Source: Ascarosepion bandense
Taxonomy: Eukaryota > Mollusca > Cephalopoda > Sepiida > Sepiidae
Direction of reading: 5' to 3'
Assembly (NCBI GenBank): GCA_037127315.1
Contig: JBBBDQ010000230.1
Span: forward strand, 1,111,001-1,175,000
Length of the DNA stretch: 64,000 nt
Below are positions 11,123 through 22,147 of the stretch, piece by piece. The notes below the pieces were generated by a model. That model made no database searches. It was not told the origin of the DNA and saw nothing but the letters and a program-made list of their open reading frames with translations. The first letter of the stretch is position 1. Every line of letters begins with the position of its first letter. The translations under genes were made by a program, and so were the position numbers.

Positions 11123-11326
11123 TATAAGAAAAAATTTAGGCAGACGCGTTATTTCATTGTAAATCAGAAGTTTGGGCCTATTTGAGGCGAAATATCATCA
11201 GCTTCCGTTTTTATGGTACTGAAGATTTTCTTTACAATAAAGACGGAAGGTGATGATGGTTCGCCTGAAATAGGCCATACTTCCGATTTATCATGAAATA
11301 ACGTGTCTGCCTGAATTTTTCTTATA
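11123..11326. repeat. Palindromic foldback element, 204 bp
   Basis: Left arm 11123-11215 and right arm 11237-11326 are reverse complements with few mismatches: TATAAGAAAAAATTTAGGCA on the left pairs with TGCCTGAATTTTTCTTATA on the right. The spacer is about 20 bases. Not coding; minus-strand frame 11164-11349 is a by-product. The right end adjoins (TA)n, fitting a TA-targeting element. Confidence 0.9.
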
Positions 11327-11683
11327 TATATATATATATATATACTCAACGGTATTTATTATAATAGAGACAATATATATATTTCTCCCTAACCGATAAT
11401 ATACTTATTGCAAAAAAATAAAATATTAAGGCACTGTTAAATAGCAACAGCTTTCATAACTAGTAAAAGAATTAACTGAGTTGACTCTGTCACCCTATTG
11501 TCTCAGTAATGAACTGATCCGAAGCGGCCTCACTACTGTCTCTCTAATGAATATATATATACAAATAATTAAACAACAGTCTTTATTATAACAGTGATAT
11601 TGAGTAATCAATTCGTTTTATACGGCTTATCAACCTTTTCTCTTCCTAAACGTATATGCTGCATGTATTCTTCCTATTTGTTG

Positions 11684-11770
<87 letters not shown>
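11684..11770. repeat. (TA)n(TG)n compound microsatellite
   Basis: TA tract changes to TG tract at about 11735. It generates the poly Ile-Tyr / Cys-Val stretch in a spurious frame. Confidence 0.98.
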
Positions 11771-11774
<4 letters not shown>

Positions 11775-12096
11775 GGAAATTAACGAAGATTAACGAAATG
11801 ATCTTTAAACAACCGGCAATTTGGAATGATTTGTTGAACATTATTTTTCAACAAATTAAATATTCGGTTTATAATCAAACAGTATTATATATCTATTTCT
11901 ACCGGCCTGATTATTTTCGTAACAAAAATTTATGGTAAATAATTAGGCCTGTAGAAATAAATATATAATACTGTTTTATTATAAACAGAATATCTACTTA
12001 AATACGAGTATCTATCAAAAATAACGTTTAAACAAATCATTTCAAATTGTCGGTTGCTTAAAGAACATTTCGTTAATCTTCGATAATTTCCGTAAC
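11770..12096. mobile_element. Long-arm foldback element, 327 bp
   Basis: Arms 11770-11925 and 11941-12096 are inverted copies: GTTACGGAAATTAACGAAGA against the complement of TCTTCGATAATTTCCGTAAC. The centre is TTTTCGTAACAAAAATTTAT. A direct partial copy of the right arm lies at 12284-12411 and another arm fragment at 33946-33995. This shows it is a dispersed family, not a one-off palindrome. Non-coding. Confidence 0.85.
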
Positions 12097-12202
12097 ATGT
12101 TTACATTTGTTGATATTACGATACATTTCAGTGAGATATGGTTATTACGATGAATCGAAAGTTGTGTTATATAAGCTTAAATTGACTTCGTTTAGACAGT
12201 AG

Positions 12203-12280
12203 GTCATTCGTGGTTGAGAGGTCTAAGACGCGTCAGATCAATTTGTGGCTTCCCTTAGGTTCGCATCCTGTCGAATGATA
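12203..12280 (+). tRNA. tRNA-Leu-like sequence, probably a pseudogene
   Basis: GTCATTCG at the 5' end pairs with CGAATGAT at the 3' end over 7-8 bp as an acceptor stem. GTT...GAC forms a D-stem around GAGAGGTCTAA, and TAGGTTCGCATCCTG forms a T-arm with box B. Order and the GGTCTAAGACGC phrase match class II tRNA-Leu; the likely anticodon is CAA. The anticodon stem pairs poorly, so it is likely inactive or part of a mobile element. It sits between two copies of the foldback family. Confidence 0.5.
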
Positions 12281-12283
12281 CAC

Positions 12284-12411
12284 CTTTTCGTAACAAAAAC
12301 CTATCGTAAATAAATAAAAATAAATATATAATAATGTTGGATTATAAACAGAATGTCTATTTAAATACGTGTATCGATCAAAAACAATGTTCAAACAAAT
12401 CATTTCAAATA
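12284..12411. repeat. Partial copy of the 11.8-kb foldback arm
   Basis: CGTAACAAAAACC, TATAAACAGAATGTC and AACAAATCATTTCAAA follow the order of 11918-12040. Confidence 0.7.
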
Positions 12412-12461
12412 AATATATATGTATATAATGTATTGAGGCAGTAGATAATTATTTCTAAACA

Positions 12462-12990
12462 TATATCGTTAAATATAACAATCAGTGTATGTCTAATATG
12501 TTTAATCATTAGCGGTTCTAAACATCCTATTTTGGCTTTAATTTCTGGTGAAATTAAAAAATTGTCCAACACTTAGAGATTTTCTTAATACGCTGGCTTG
12601 CATGAGTCATCTTCAGAGTGGTGTCAGGGACGTTAACATAAAGACATTCACCATCAAAGATGATATTCTTGCGTTGGCATGAAACATTACTATGCGACGA
12701 TAACAGTCATCAAATAGCAGACGCATGTCGTAAATTAGTTATGCGTTTCTATAATGTCATACCACGTAAGAGACGGAAATGTTAACAACAATAGAACTAT
12801 ATGTCTAAATGCATTGTAATATGTGGTGACTACATTGAAATGTGATTTTATTGAGTGTGGGTTGCTTTGATTTAATATATGGACAATTTTTTCTTTATTT
12901 TCATCAGAAATTTAAGCCAGAATAGGATGTTTAAAACGGCTCATGATTAAACATAACATATATTCATTGTCTGTTACATTTAACAATATA
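12462..12990. mobile_element. MITE/foldback with about 110-bp TIRs
   Basis: Left TIR 12462-12571 and right TIR 12880-12990 are imperfect inverted copies (TAAACATCCTATTTTGGCTT on the left, complement of AAGCCAGAATAGGATGTTTA on the right). About 310 bp of non-coding core lies between. TA-rich flanks. Confidence 0.82.
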
Positions 12991-13311
12991 TATATATATA
13001 TATATATATCGATAATAAGTTTGTCAGTTTTTAATGTTTTATAGGTCCTGAAAGATCTCGATATATTTTTAAATGAGATCCGATATAACTGTTGTCTTTA
13101 TAATAATAATCCACCTGAAAATCTAAACTGCAGAGAACCAGTATCGTTTAGGATTTTATCTTCTTTGAAGAACTGTGTTCCTCAACTCTCCAAATTCTTA
13201 AACATATACCACCAAAACTTGAACAGAAGATTGACCTTACACCTTTCGCAAAACCGTTCCATTCGATCTTATTTAAACACACATCGAGATGTTCCAGTAT
13301 CTTCTATATAT

Positions 13312-13346
<35 letters not shown>
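12991..13346. other. Unassigned sequence ending in (TA)n
   Basis: Spacer with no recognised repeat; a TA tract runs 13317-13346. Confidence 0.5.
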
Positions 13347-13350
<4 letters not shown>

Positions 13351-13364
13351 TAAATTAAAAGTAC

Positions 13365-13417
13365 ATTGCGACACGGAAATTTTTATGTTTAGAGATAGAA
13401 TCTCGTCATCAGGCAAT
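13365..13417 (-). ncRNA. Hammerhead-ribozyme-like motif, copy 1
   Basis: On the minus strand: ATTGC, then CTGATGA, then a hairpin GAGAT-TCT-ATCTC, then TAA, then ACAT...GTGT (4 bp including one wobble), then GTC and GCAAT, which pairs with ATTGC. This is the order of a type I hammerhead: stem I, CUGANGA, stem II, GAA, stem III, NUH, stem I. Departures: the first G of GAA is T, and one extra base lies between the core and stem II. Probably inactive. A 53-nt relative lies at 63914-63966. Hammerheads are known in Penelope-like elements. Confidence 0.5.
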
Positions 13418-13599
13418 TTTGGATGTTGGTTGTGAAAATGATATCCATTTAGATACAAAAAAACAATCGGTTTGCTGTTTATGTATGTGGAAAATTATAA
13501 AATTTATGCGTGTTCCTTTTAAGTAATCAGAATAAAGTTTCACTTTGAAATTTGGCCAGTACCCTATCGAAATATAATTGGTATCTAATGGAAACAAAT

Positions 13600-13790
13600 A
13601 AAACACTCACATTAAAGTGGAAATTTCTAAAAGAAGCTAAAACATGTAAGTCTTTAAACGACCCATGCTCGAAAAAATATATATAAAAAATCACTTAAGA
13701 AAAAATCTATTAAATAAAGGTAATGAAATAAATCCCATATGTAGACATTGCAAAATATTCACCTTAGAATATTGATAAAAAACGTTATAT
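13600..13790 (+). pseudogene. Possible Penelope-like element C-terminal fragment
   Basis: Forward frames read KWKFLKEAKTCKS and, after a frameshift, GNEINPICRHCKIFTLEY. These resemble the C-terminal CRH-KF-L and KW---KKA patterns of Penelope-like polymerases. Stops interrupt every frame. The link to the adjacent hammerhead-like motif, which lies on the other strand, is uncertain. Confidence 0.35.
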
Positions 13791-14747
13791 TATATTAATT
13801 AACATTCATATACCCAATAATTTTCTCAAGGAAACTAATAATTGATGAAATATTAAAATAAAATAAGTAAATTGGTATATAATTTTGTTTATAATAAATA
13901 AATAGCTATTAGAAAGATGAGATAATGATAGCACGAAGTAAATTAGAATGAAACATAAAAATGTAATTTATAAGCTAAAGGATTGGGAAAAATTATGATA
14001 TAAAACGTAATGATAAGAAGAGTAAATTTATTCAAAACCCTCTTTAAGTTTGAATAAAAATATGAACAGTTTTCATTTTTTTTTCGTTTTCTATCCATGG
14101 CTTTGACAACGATATTTGAGTGAAAGAAAGTAAAGAGTAACAGATAAGGCAAGCATTTGAATTCCCTTCGACGACTGCGTTTTCTATTTCCACATTTTTT
14201 TTTTCGCCGATGAAATTATTGCAGGTTTCATATCTGCAAGAATAATCATCACTATTTTTTTTAATTGTTTTGAGCAATTAATGCTTATTTCTAGGGAGAG
14301 ACTCGCCTATCATGATATGCAAATTTCTGTCAATGTTTAGATTTCCACTGAGCATTTATTGTTTATTTCTCCTATAAAAAAGAAATTAAAAAATACAAAC
14401 GAAAATTGATATTTTTCGTTTTCTTTTCCATTGTTTACAAGAACATAAAACAGATCTTTACTGCTTTTTAGTGCGAATGGCCTCAGCATAACGCTCGTTT
14501 CTTAAGCAAATGATTTTTAAATTTATTACTCTTCGAAAGGAAAACAAAAAGAAATAAAAACATAATTACAAATTTTCTTGCGTCTTAACTCACTGCTATT
14601 TAAAGGAGTGTTCAAGTCTTCCAGAATTATTTAGATTTATAAATATACTTATTCGAGTCGTATACTTTTTAAACTTTAAAGACTGACTAAAAATATGTTA
14701 GTCTAATATATGTGTTATACCACGAGTGACGAGATGGATTCGCACTA
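13791..14747. other. No gene seen
   Basis: Very AT-rich; minus-strand frames are compositional. Confidence 0.5.
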
Positions 14748-15035
14748 TAATGAAAATAAAATGGTTCGTTTGTTAATACTGCACAATAACATGTGCATCA
14801 AATGAACTGTTCTGGTGTCCAGTTTTTCTGCTCTCTTCCCCATGCTAAGTCTCTTCTTATTGGCTGGCAGAAGCAAAGGACACCTGGCTACCTTGTAAAA
14901 TTTTGCTAAGTAATAATAACAAAAAATCATTCTATTTTCATTTAGAATTATCCATTTAGTAATAAATACAAAAATAGTATGAAATACATCATTTAAAAAA
15001 AAACTGGGGCGGCTTAATAAATATGGTTGGTAGTG
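14748..15035. mobile_element. MITE family A, copy 3 (altered core)
   Basis: Both ends match the family (ATGAAAATAAAATGGTTCG on the left, ACTGGGGCGGCTTAAT and TAGTG on the right). The middle, about 14803-14895, is unlike the other copies and contains TGGTGTCCAG and GGACACCTGG. The far left TIR is missing. The minus-strand 137-codon frame crossing it has no recognised homology. Confidence 0.7.
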
Positions 15036-16060
15036 TGTATATATAGTATATATATTATGCGTGGTCGACGGAGATTTTTCCAGAACATACACGCTTGGAA
15101 TAAAACTTAGCCTTGTACTACATCCCGCCATTTTGCGGAGGCCTTGCATAAATACCAAGACAGCAAAAGACGTGTTTAGCGGTCATCTGAGAGAACCCAA
15201 TAGTTATCTACAGTGGAACTTCCCTAATGCTGTATCTCTTTCTGAAAACCAAAAACAGTTTACGTCCCAATACTCATTACCTACGCCACGACACTCACTA
15301 CATTTTTTGTCATTCAATTAAAAAACTAAAGCATTTAAATTAAATATTACTACATTCAAATTAAATTATAAGTCATTTTATTTAAAAAAAAAACACTGCA
15401 ATATTCATATTATCGATATGAGATTTTGTAAAACTCATTAAAAATCCATTAAATTATCAAATTCATTGTCTAAATTAAATTCGCAGTTGCCTAAGAAAAG
15501 AGGAGTTCAGATGAACACTAAAAGAAGCAAACATGTAGTATCAATCTCTGTGGTACTAACGTAATAATTGCACAATTGAATTAGAATTAGCGAACTGTAA
15601 ATTAATTCTTAAATAGGATGCGTTACTTTTTAAATGAAATGTCTTGTTTTAAATTTAAATGCACTATTATTGAATTTCAGTGCAGTAATTTTTAGTTTAT
15701 AAGTTGAATGGCAAATTATGTAATTTTACGAAACCAGCAATTGTCTTTACCTCCCCAAATGATGACTAAAGAAAGTCGAAAGATTAGATCATATTTCTTG
15801 TAATTTACTTCCAAAACGAACTTCGGGATATTTTCTGAGTGTATTTCCTCGTTGTCAGAGAATGATTAATCATAACATAGAAAAGCTGATCATTAAAATT
15901 AATCGACACAAAATTTCTGTCTTTCTAAATAGCATTTGCCTTAACTAACATTCGCTGCTGAAATACATTGAATATATAATTGTCTGTTAAATTCTAACAT
16001 TGAGTTCTCATCGGATTACGATCATCATGGAATGAACCTTACAAATTAACAAGACTATTG

Positions 16061-16063
<3 letters not shown>
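15036..16063. other. No gene recognised
   Basis: An 86-codon frame at 15061-15321 has no motif I recognise. The rest is AT-rich. Confidence 0.45.

Positions 16064-16096
<33 letters not shown>
16064..16096. repeat. (TA)n microsatellite
   Basis: TA tract at the 3' edge of an RTE fragment. Confidence 0.97.
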
Positions 16097-16101
<5 letters not shown>

Positions 16102-16600
16102 GCATTTTACGTCTTCTGTTCAATCACTTCCTAGAAATTTAATTTTTTCACTTGCTTGATTTGTAATCTGCATCCTTGGATGTTTATGTTGCTGATATCT
16201 CTACCTTCTTTCTTCTTACAATTAATGTCCAGTCTTTTCTGACACTTTTTTCTTTCTATTAATGTCTAGTTTGTCTATTTTCTAATATTCCATGATTACC
16301 ATCTAAAGAAGTCCTATACTTTATATTTTCTCTGTCTGTGATTAACACTGTATCGCTTGAGATTTCTAAGAGTGTGTTCTCTAATATTAGATCTTTAGTA
16401 GGCCTTCTAATTCTTTCAGTGTTGATGTACTGTTTAGTATGAATAATTCCAGTGATAAGAAACATCACTGTCTTACACCCGTTTCTATTTTTGTAAGTTT
16501 ACTTAATTAATATTCTATGCATATACAGATTATTGGCTCCCTAGATATGTTCTTTAATTTTTCTATTCTACTTTCTGAATGAATAAATAAATACTAGAAC
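16097..16600 (-). pseudogene. RTE LINE reverse transcriptase fragment, decayed
   Basis: Minus-strand reading gives LTKIETGVRQ, then DTVLITDREN (after the expected YADD region), then IKFLGS and a DVKCDYN-like end. This is the RTE order: GVRQG (motif B), YADD (motif C), KYLGS, KCD. There are several stops and frameshifts and the YADD itself is damaged (SSD). Confidence 0.7.
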
Positions 16601-16905
16601 GTCTCCTAATTACCTGGGAATTGCCTCACTGAATAATTCCCGTGAGAAGACATCCTTGTCTTACAACTTTTATCTATTTTTGTATATTTACTGAATTCAT
16701 TTTCTATTTGTATGCAAGAGGTTTGCTGACAGTATAGGTCATGGATGATTCTAATATTCTTCTCAAATATTTCAAGGTTACCTAGGAGTTAGAATATTTC
16801 TTTTTTATGTACTCTGTCAAAAACACTTTTGCATAATCGATAAAACACTGGTACACTGCCTTCCATCTTTTTTATCGCTCCTTCTGATATGATTTTGAGC
16901 AAAGC
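16601..16905 (-). pseudogene. RTE LINE reverse transcriptase fragment, motif A region
   Basis: Minus-strand frames read VFDRVHKKEIF, LLGNLEIF, NIRIIHDLYCQQTSC and ENEFSKYTKI, matching the RTE motif A region (KAFDKVRH) and onward. It overlaps in content with the neighbouring fragment, so two RTE pieces or a tandem duplication lie side by side. Confidence 0.7.
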
Positions 16906-17284
16906 CAAACAAATCTTTAATGAACCAAAAAGTTATATACACGTACAAAGTTAAGATATAATTTAAAAATGCAATCTTTTTCATAGAGACATTGCAGAAA
17001 AGAAAACTATTTCCAAATATTGTTCTTCTAATTTCATTATGAGCATTAAAATCAGTTCAAAATGTTAAAAAAAAAGTGTATAAATCACGTTGCATCAAAT
17101 TAACAAATAAAAAAAAGATTTATATATTTTTTCTTAATTAACTTTTTAAACATTCTTGAAAATTGCTTAAAGATAGAAAGAAATGTCTCTCTTCGTTAAG
17201 ATTTATTCAAACTGATAAAATTAATAATTGTTTAATTCAATTTAATTTTCTTTAATTTTATATTAATAGTCGGGCAGTTTTTGT
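16906..17284. other. No gene seen
   Basis: AT-rich spacer between RTE fragments. Confidence 0.5.
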
Positions 17285-17760
17285 TATGTTAATACGCTTT
17301 CCAGATATTTACATTTTTGTATTTGTTTGATTTTGGTATCTCTAATTTGGAATTTACATGTTGGTCTGTTTTTCATGCTAACAGCCATACATTCCATATT
17401 CTTGCAATTGTTCTTTCTTTTCACTCCCCCCCTCTGCATTTTGTTAGGGTTCTTGTATCTTTCCAATGTCTGCTATCAACATTGTCATCTGCATATCTAA
17501 TGTTGTTAAAGCTGTGGTCGCCGCTAATAAATTCTGGTAGGACTTAAAATATTCGCAGAATCATCTCATTGCATAGGTTAAAAAACTCTATTAAGATGCG
17601 TCCTTGTTGTACACCTCTTTCTATATATCTATATCTATATATCTATATAGAGACTATTGGCTCCCAGGATAAATTCTGGATTATTCAATTTAACTTTCCA
17701 AATAAATTTAGCTAACCTAACGGCTTCAGCTGTTCTTTCATCAGTTGTTATGGGAGTCAT
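17285..17760 (-). pseudogene. RTE LINE reverse transcriptase fragment with YADD
   Basis: Minus-strand reading gives IERGVQQGR, NLCNEMILRI, NNIRYADDNV, then KNMECMAVSMKNRPTCK and IKQIQKCKYLESVLT. The YADD catalytic pair is present; frameshifts separate the blocks. The 5' part (17685-17757) reads HYKVMTPITTDERTAEA, which I do not recognise from RTE. Confidence 0.75.
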
Positions 17761-18066
17761 CACTTTGTAATGGCAGTGTTTCGTTTGTTAAACATAATAT
17801 TTTCTTTTGTTAAAGAGATATATGCAGGGAGCGGTAAAAGAAGTTAAACTTTTTTATTTATGAACTTTGACTGAACAAAATAAATTTCATCACTTAAAAA
17901 AAAATACTTATGAGTACTGTAACACCAAAACAACAATATTGGTTATGATTAACAAATTATTAAACATATTCAAAATGAGTCTCTTAGTGTTCAATAAAAC
18001 ACCAAGGCCCATAAGCAAATCTTCTAAAAACAATTTGCCACATTAAATTCAGAAATATATCAGAAA

Positions 18067-18374
18067 GTTAGTCAGTTAAGTGCCATATTTGATACACGTT
18101 TGGGCAATCATGTCTCGAAAGAGACATGACTGGCTGGACAGAAGATTATCTCGCAGCAGATTGTCATTGCTTTCTGCGGAAGACTGGTTGACAACCAAGG
18201 CTATAGAACTCAATCTGTGCTGTTATTTGACCCCATAGTTGAATGGATGAGACAGAGTAATGGCTTTCCCAAGAGTATTTGCGCGTATATGATTGCGACG
18301 AATTCAACTGGAATTCGAACGCGGCTCTCCGATTTCGCGTTCCGAATCGATATCCACGGGACCACAACGCACAT
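18067..18374 (-). mobile_element. tRNA-derived SINE, family 1
   Basis: Full-length minus-strand copy: head GTTGTGGTCCCGTGGATATC near 18374, box B-like GCGTTCGAATTCC, tail ending AACTGACTAACTT. It faces the plus-strand copy at 18611, so the pair can fold into a long hairpin. Confidence 0.87.
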
Positions 18375-18610
18375 CATAAGTTACTTTATTTTAATTCAGC
18401 AATTGCTTTCACTTTGAGTCTGTAATCAATACCTTGCAATATTGCCCACAAGAAAAATCAGCTGGTGATTATGATGTCCAGTCAATTGCTCCAGGTCAAC
18501 CTATCTAACTCAGCTTTAAAAAAAGAGCATTACTTTTGCCACAGCGAGCATATTTACGCGGTAGATTTTCGTATAAGACATTAATCTCTCTGTGAATGCA
18601 TTTTTTATGC

Positions 18611-18842
18611 GTAGTAGTATATCGAGGAGCCGAATTCCAATTCAATTCGTTGCATTCAGTTACGCATTAATCCGTCTCTTTCCTTTAGTCATGGGTTATA
18701 TAACAAGAGAGATTGGGTTCTATAGCCTTGGCTGGCAAGCAGTTTTCCGCAGAAAGTAATAGCAACTCTTCTGCCCAGTCAGTCATGCCTCTTTCGAGGC
18801 ATGGTCACCTAAGCGTGTATCACATATGGTACTTAGCTGGGT
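18611..18842 (+). mobile_element. tRNA-derived SINE, family 1 (5'-truncated)
   Basis: Body CAATTCAATTCGTTGCATTC, GGCTGGCAAGCAGTTTTCC and TTCGAGGCATGGTCACC are family landmarks. An internal deletion removed the AATACCTTTGGG segment. Confidence 0.82.
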
Positions 18843-19483
18843 ATATAGAAAGGCATAAGATACGTGGTTCTTCAGGATACTAAATCTCCCCGGGCTTGAA
18901 GTCAGACGCTACTTTCGTACTATATGTGCAGCTAACTGCGGATAAAAAGGGGAAATCAGCTTAGTATTATTTCCTTTGTTTTATACAACATCAACCTGCA
19001 GGCGTGAAGAGAATTAGGCCAGAAAAATAAGTTTATTTCATAACAATGTGAAACAATTTACAAAACAATTAGTTTTATGATCAATTAAAGCAGATTTTGT
19101 TCTGACACTTCCATTCTTGGTGAAAGACAACAAAACTTTGTTTTAATCTCGACATATCAGACCAGTGATTCTTGAAGTGGAAACTTTAAATAGGTCGGTT
19201 TTGAAATTCTATTTTTTTAACTGGCGTAAAATTATGAAGATACAAAGTGATTTACTTTATTTTAAAGGCAAATTCTTCTTATTATCTTGTGTTTTCTTAA
19301 TAAATAGTCTGTTATTGTCCTCTCTCCTTAATAATGGTGTTTTTCGTATTCTCTCAGAATCAGTAGTCCCTTGGGATTTAGAGGCGTTATTGCCTAGCTT
19401 AAGGTAAAAGGGTAAAATGACTTTTAAACAAATTAAAAAAATAAATTTGAAAAAATCTAAAAATCAATATATATATATATATA
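18843..19483. other. No gene recognised
   Basis: An 80-codon frame (19165-19407) has no recognised motif. AT-rich. Confidence 0.45.
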
Positions 19484-19860
19484 AACTACCGGTCATGGTT
19501 ATTAGGCAATCCCAGATTTTTTAAAAGAAATTATGTATTTCATACTATTTATTGCAAAATGAAAATAAAATAGTTCTTTTGTTATTATTAATTTGGAAAG
19601 TTTTACAAGGCAAGGAAGCAAAGTCGAACTCGTCCGAATCACCACAAATTTTCTTCATTGTTTTATTGAGGAAACTGCAATATTGGTAATTATGAAATAT
19701 TTATAAATTCATTTGATGCACATGTTATAGTGCAATATTAACAAAAGAACGATTCTATTTTCATTTACAATTATTCACTAGTAAGATATACAAAAACATT
19801 GTATGATATACATAAATTTTTTTAAACACTGGGGTGGCCTAATTATTAGGAACGCTAGTG
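19484..19860. mobile_element. MITE family A, copy 2 (complete)
   Basis: Flanked by TA on both sides. Left AACTACCGGTCATGGTTATT and the complement of the right end (CACTAGCGTTCCTAATAATT) align over 23 bp to a shared TTAGG, and the TIR continues for about 60 bp with CATACTATT/CATACAATG. 377 bp, no coding capacity. Reference copy for the family. Confidence 0.87.
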
Positions 19861-19907
<47 letters not shown>

Positions 19908-19908
19908 A
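19861..19908. repeat. (TA)n(TG)n microsatellite
   Basis: Begins at the MITE terminus. Confidence 0.97.
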
Positions 19909-21845
19909 TGTTCTTTACACATAATTTATATTCTTTCTTAGCACAGAAGTCAAAGAACGTACCGACATAATTGTTTTCCTCGAAACAGCATAATTACCAA
20001 TAACAATTAGTTTACTTAAATAAATAAATAATAAAAGTCATTCAAATTAGAACATCAGATAGCAAAAGCTGGGGAACATATCGGCTGAAACAGAAAGAAG
20101 AGGAACTAAAAAATAACATGTTATCATTGAACTCATTATGCAAAATATTAATTCTATAATTTTTCATCAATTTAGCCAAACACCTACTTTCCGAAATGAC
20201 AACAGTTTGCTACTAGCAAGAATCTAAATCTATTTTAGCATCACATTTGAAAAATAAAAAAAATTCAGAAGAGGAAAAAAAGAATTCCCTGGGAAGAGAA
20301 ACTTAACAGGTGTAGATTGATGATGATATTGGTCTGTGTCCAACAACTGGCTGGGCTTATTGGCAAATTTCAGTTTGTCTGTCTAATAAAAAATCGAATA
20401 ATAGGGTACAAAATGAATGATTTTTGCAAGGAGTGTTTCGAGTGAAATCAGTTTTGCTTCAGAAAAATCACCTAACGATATAAATCTGCGTCCAGCTTAA
20501 GTAGGAATATGCTGTACAGCTAAAAGTGTCAGTCTCATATGTAAATATGAGTAGCGATATAAAAATTTACAAAAAGAAAAATTAATTATTTTTTTAATTT
20601 TTACATTTATATTATATGGTTACCTTTGCTTTAATGTATTCGGTCACATTGTTTGTTTGTCTGTCTGTCGTTAACATATCTCAAGACCGGCTGAATAGAT
20701 TCGGATAAAACCTTTATGGATGACCTCATGACGAGAACTGATTAGATTTTGGGTTTGATTCGATACGGCATAAACCTTCTGTGTTATTTTCCTATTTTTT
20801 ATTTACTAATATGTTTTTGTACGTTTCACATGCCAAATACTGAATTACCTCTCTAAATTGCTTTTCGTAATTACATTTTCTTGACGCACTATTTTTCTAC
20901 AAAAATGTCATGAATTTAATATATATATAAATATAATATTTACTATCAAAAAGCAGAAAAAAGCGGTCAATTTCAATGCTGGTATTTTCATTCTTATAAT
21001 CATCTTTGTTAATCGCTAATTTGATGTTGGTATTGCTTGGCGGAGGGTTTCAATCTTTGACTGCTCTTGTTATCCTTGTCAGTATATCATGGCATTTTGG
21101 ATGCTGATTTCTTTCAGTCTTCTTCCGGTGTCTCTCGATGCGGTTAACTTTCAGAAAAATTTAAACTGAACATTTCATCTGTGATGTTAGATCGATATTC
21201 CTATGCCTATATATAGCAAGATCTCGTTTTGTTATTTTTATTAATGCTGAGTCATTAACAGCACTGTTTTAACAGAGTTTAAGTGCGTACTAAATCGAAG
21301 CAAACGTTTAAACTCTTGGACTGTCGCTACCAATAAAGGACTGTAGCCAATAAATAAAATCAGAAGATTTAACGATACTCAACAACAGCAAATTCATAAT
21401 ACATGTAAGTCCTAGCAAATTAATGTCTCGGAATATATCGTCTTGTTCTTTTCAGAACCACTCAGTTATTAACCGCCTTATCCTCGGGGTGTACAAGTGG
21501 ACCTAATGATTGGACTGGTAATTACAATTAACATGCCAGCAAAATCGACGTTTATTTCACTCAGCAAGGATTCAGTTCGAAACTTCCGAATCAATAGACA
21601 CCTGGAGACGATTAAAATTGGGGGTCAATAGTCTGAACATCGTGATAACGACAATAAATGTGAGGGGAAAATAGGCTACATGCAATAATGCAAATGATGA
21701 AAATTTCTCATCTCTGGAATTTGGACAGAAATAATCATTTTTATTTCTGTGCTTCGGAAGTTTTTAAAAGGCCTAAATGTGTTTCGTAAGATTTATATAG
21801 ATCTACATATATAGACCATTACTGGCCATTATGATATTGGATCTG
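19909..21845. other. No gene seen
   Basis: About 1.9 kb. Nothing supportable. At 20640-20830 a CTGTCTGTC tract and GACCGGCTGAATAGATTCGG recall the Helitron interior but without termini. Confidence 0.45.
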
Positions 21846-22147
21846 CATTGTGGGTCAGTGGATATCAGCGCGGAAAGAGAAATCGGGGAGCTGAGTTAGA
21901 ATTAGAGTTGTATTCCTTGCATTCAGTTACGTGCAGATAGCCTTGGGAATGGTATTAATCCGTCTATTCCCTGCATTTACGGGTTAAATAACAAGATAGA
22001 TTGGGTTTTATAGCCTTGGCTGGCTACTAGTCTACCATAGAAAGCAATACAACCTACTATATACTAGTATTCTGCCCAGTTAATCATGTCTTTTTCGTGA
22101 CATGATCGCCCAAGCGTGTATCACGTATGGCACTTAACTGACTGACA
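21846..22147 (+). mobile_element. tRNA-derived SINE, family 1
   Basis: Near full length: GGGTCAGTGGATATCAGC, CCTTGGGAATGGTATTAATC, GGCTGGCTACTAGTCTACC and ACTTAACTGACTGACATG. Box B is degenerate (GAGTTAGAATTAG). Confidence 0.87.

Noticed and set aside
11150..11320. TGATGATATTTCGCC in the palindrome as a hammerhead core
   Set aside because: The palindromic stem does not sit next to the core as required and no cleavage triplet fits.
11594..11938. 114-codon forward frame with Ile-Tyr and Cys-Val runs
   Set aside because: Produced by translation of a (TA)n(TG)n microsatellite.
14745..15158. 137-codon minus-strand frame
   Set aside because: Crosses a MITE; no homology seen.
15061..15321. 86-codon frame with mixed composition
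   Set aside because: No recognised domain; no supporting signals.
20640..20830. Helitron-like interior (CTGTCTGTC, CCGGCTGAATAGATTCGG)
   Set aside because: No TC start or CTRR hairpin end found nearby.
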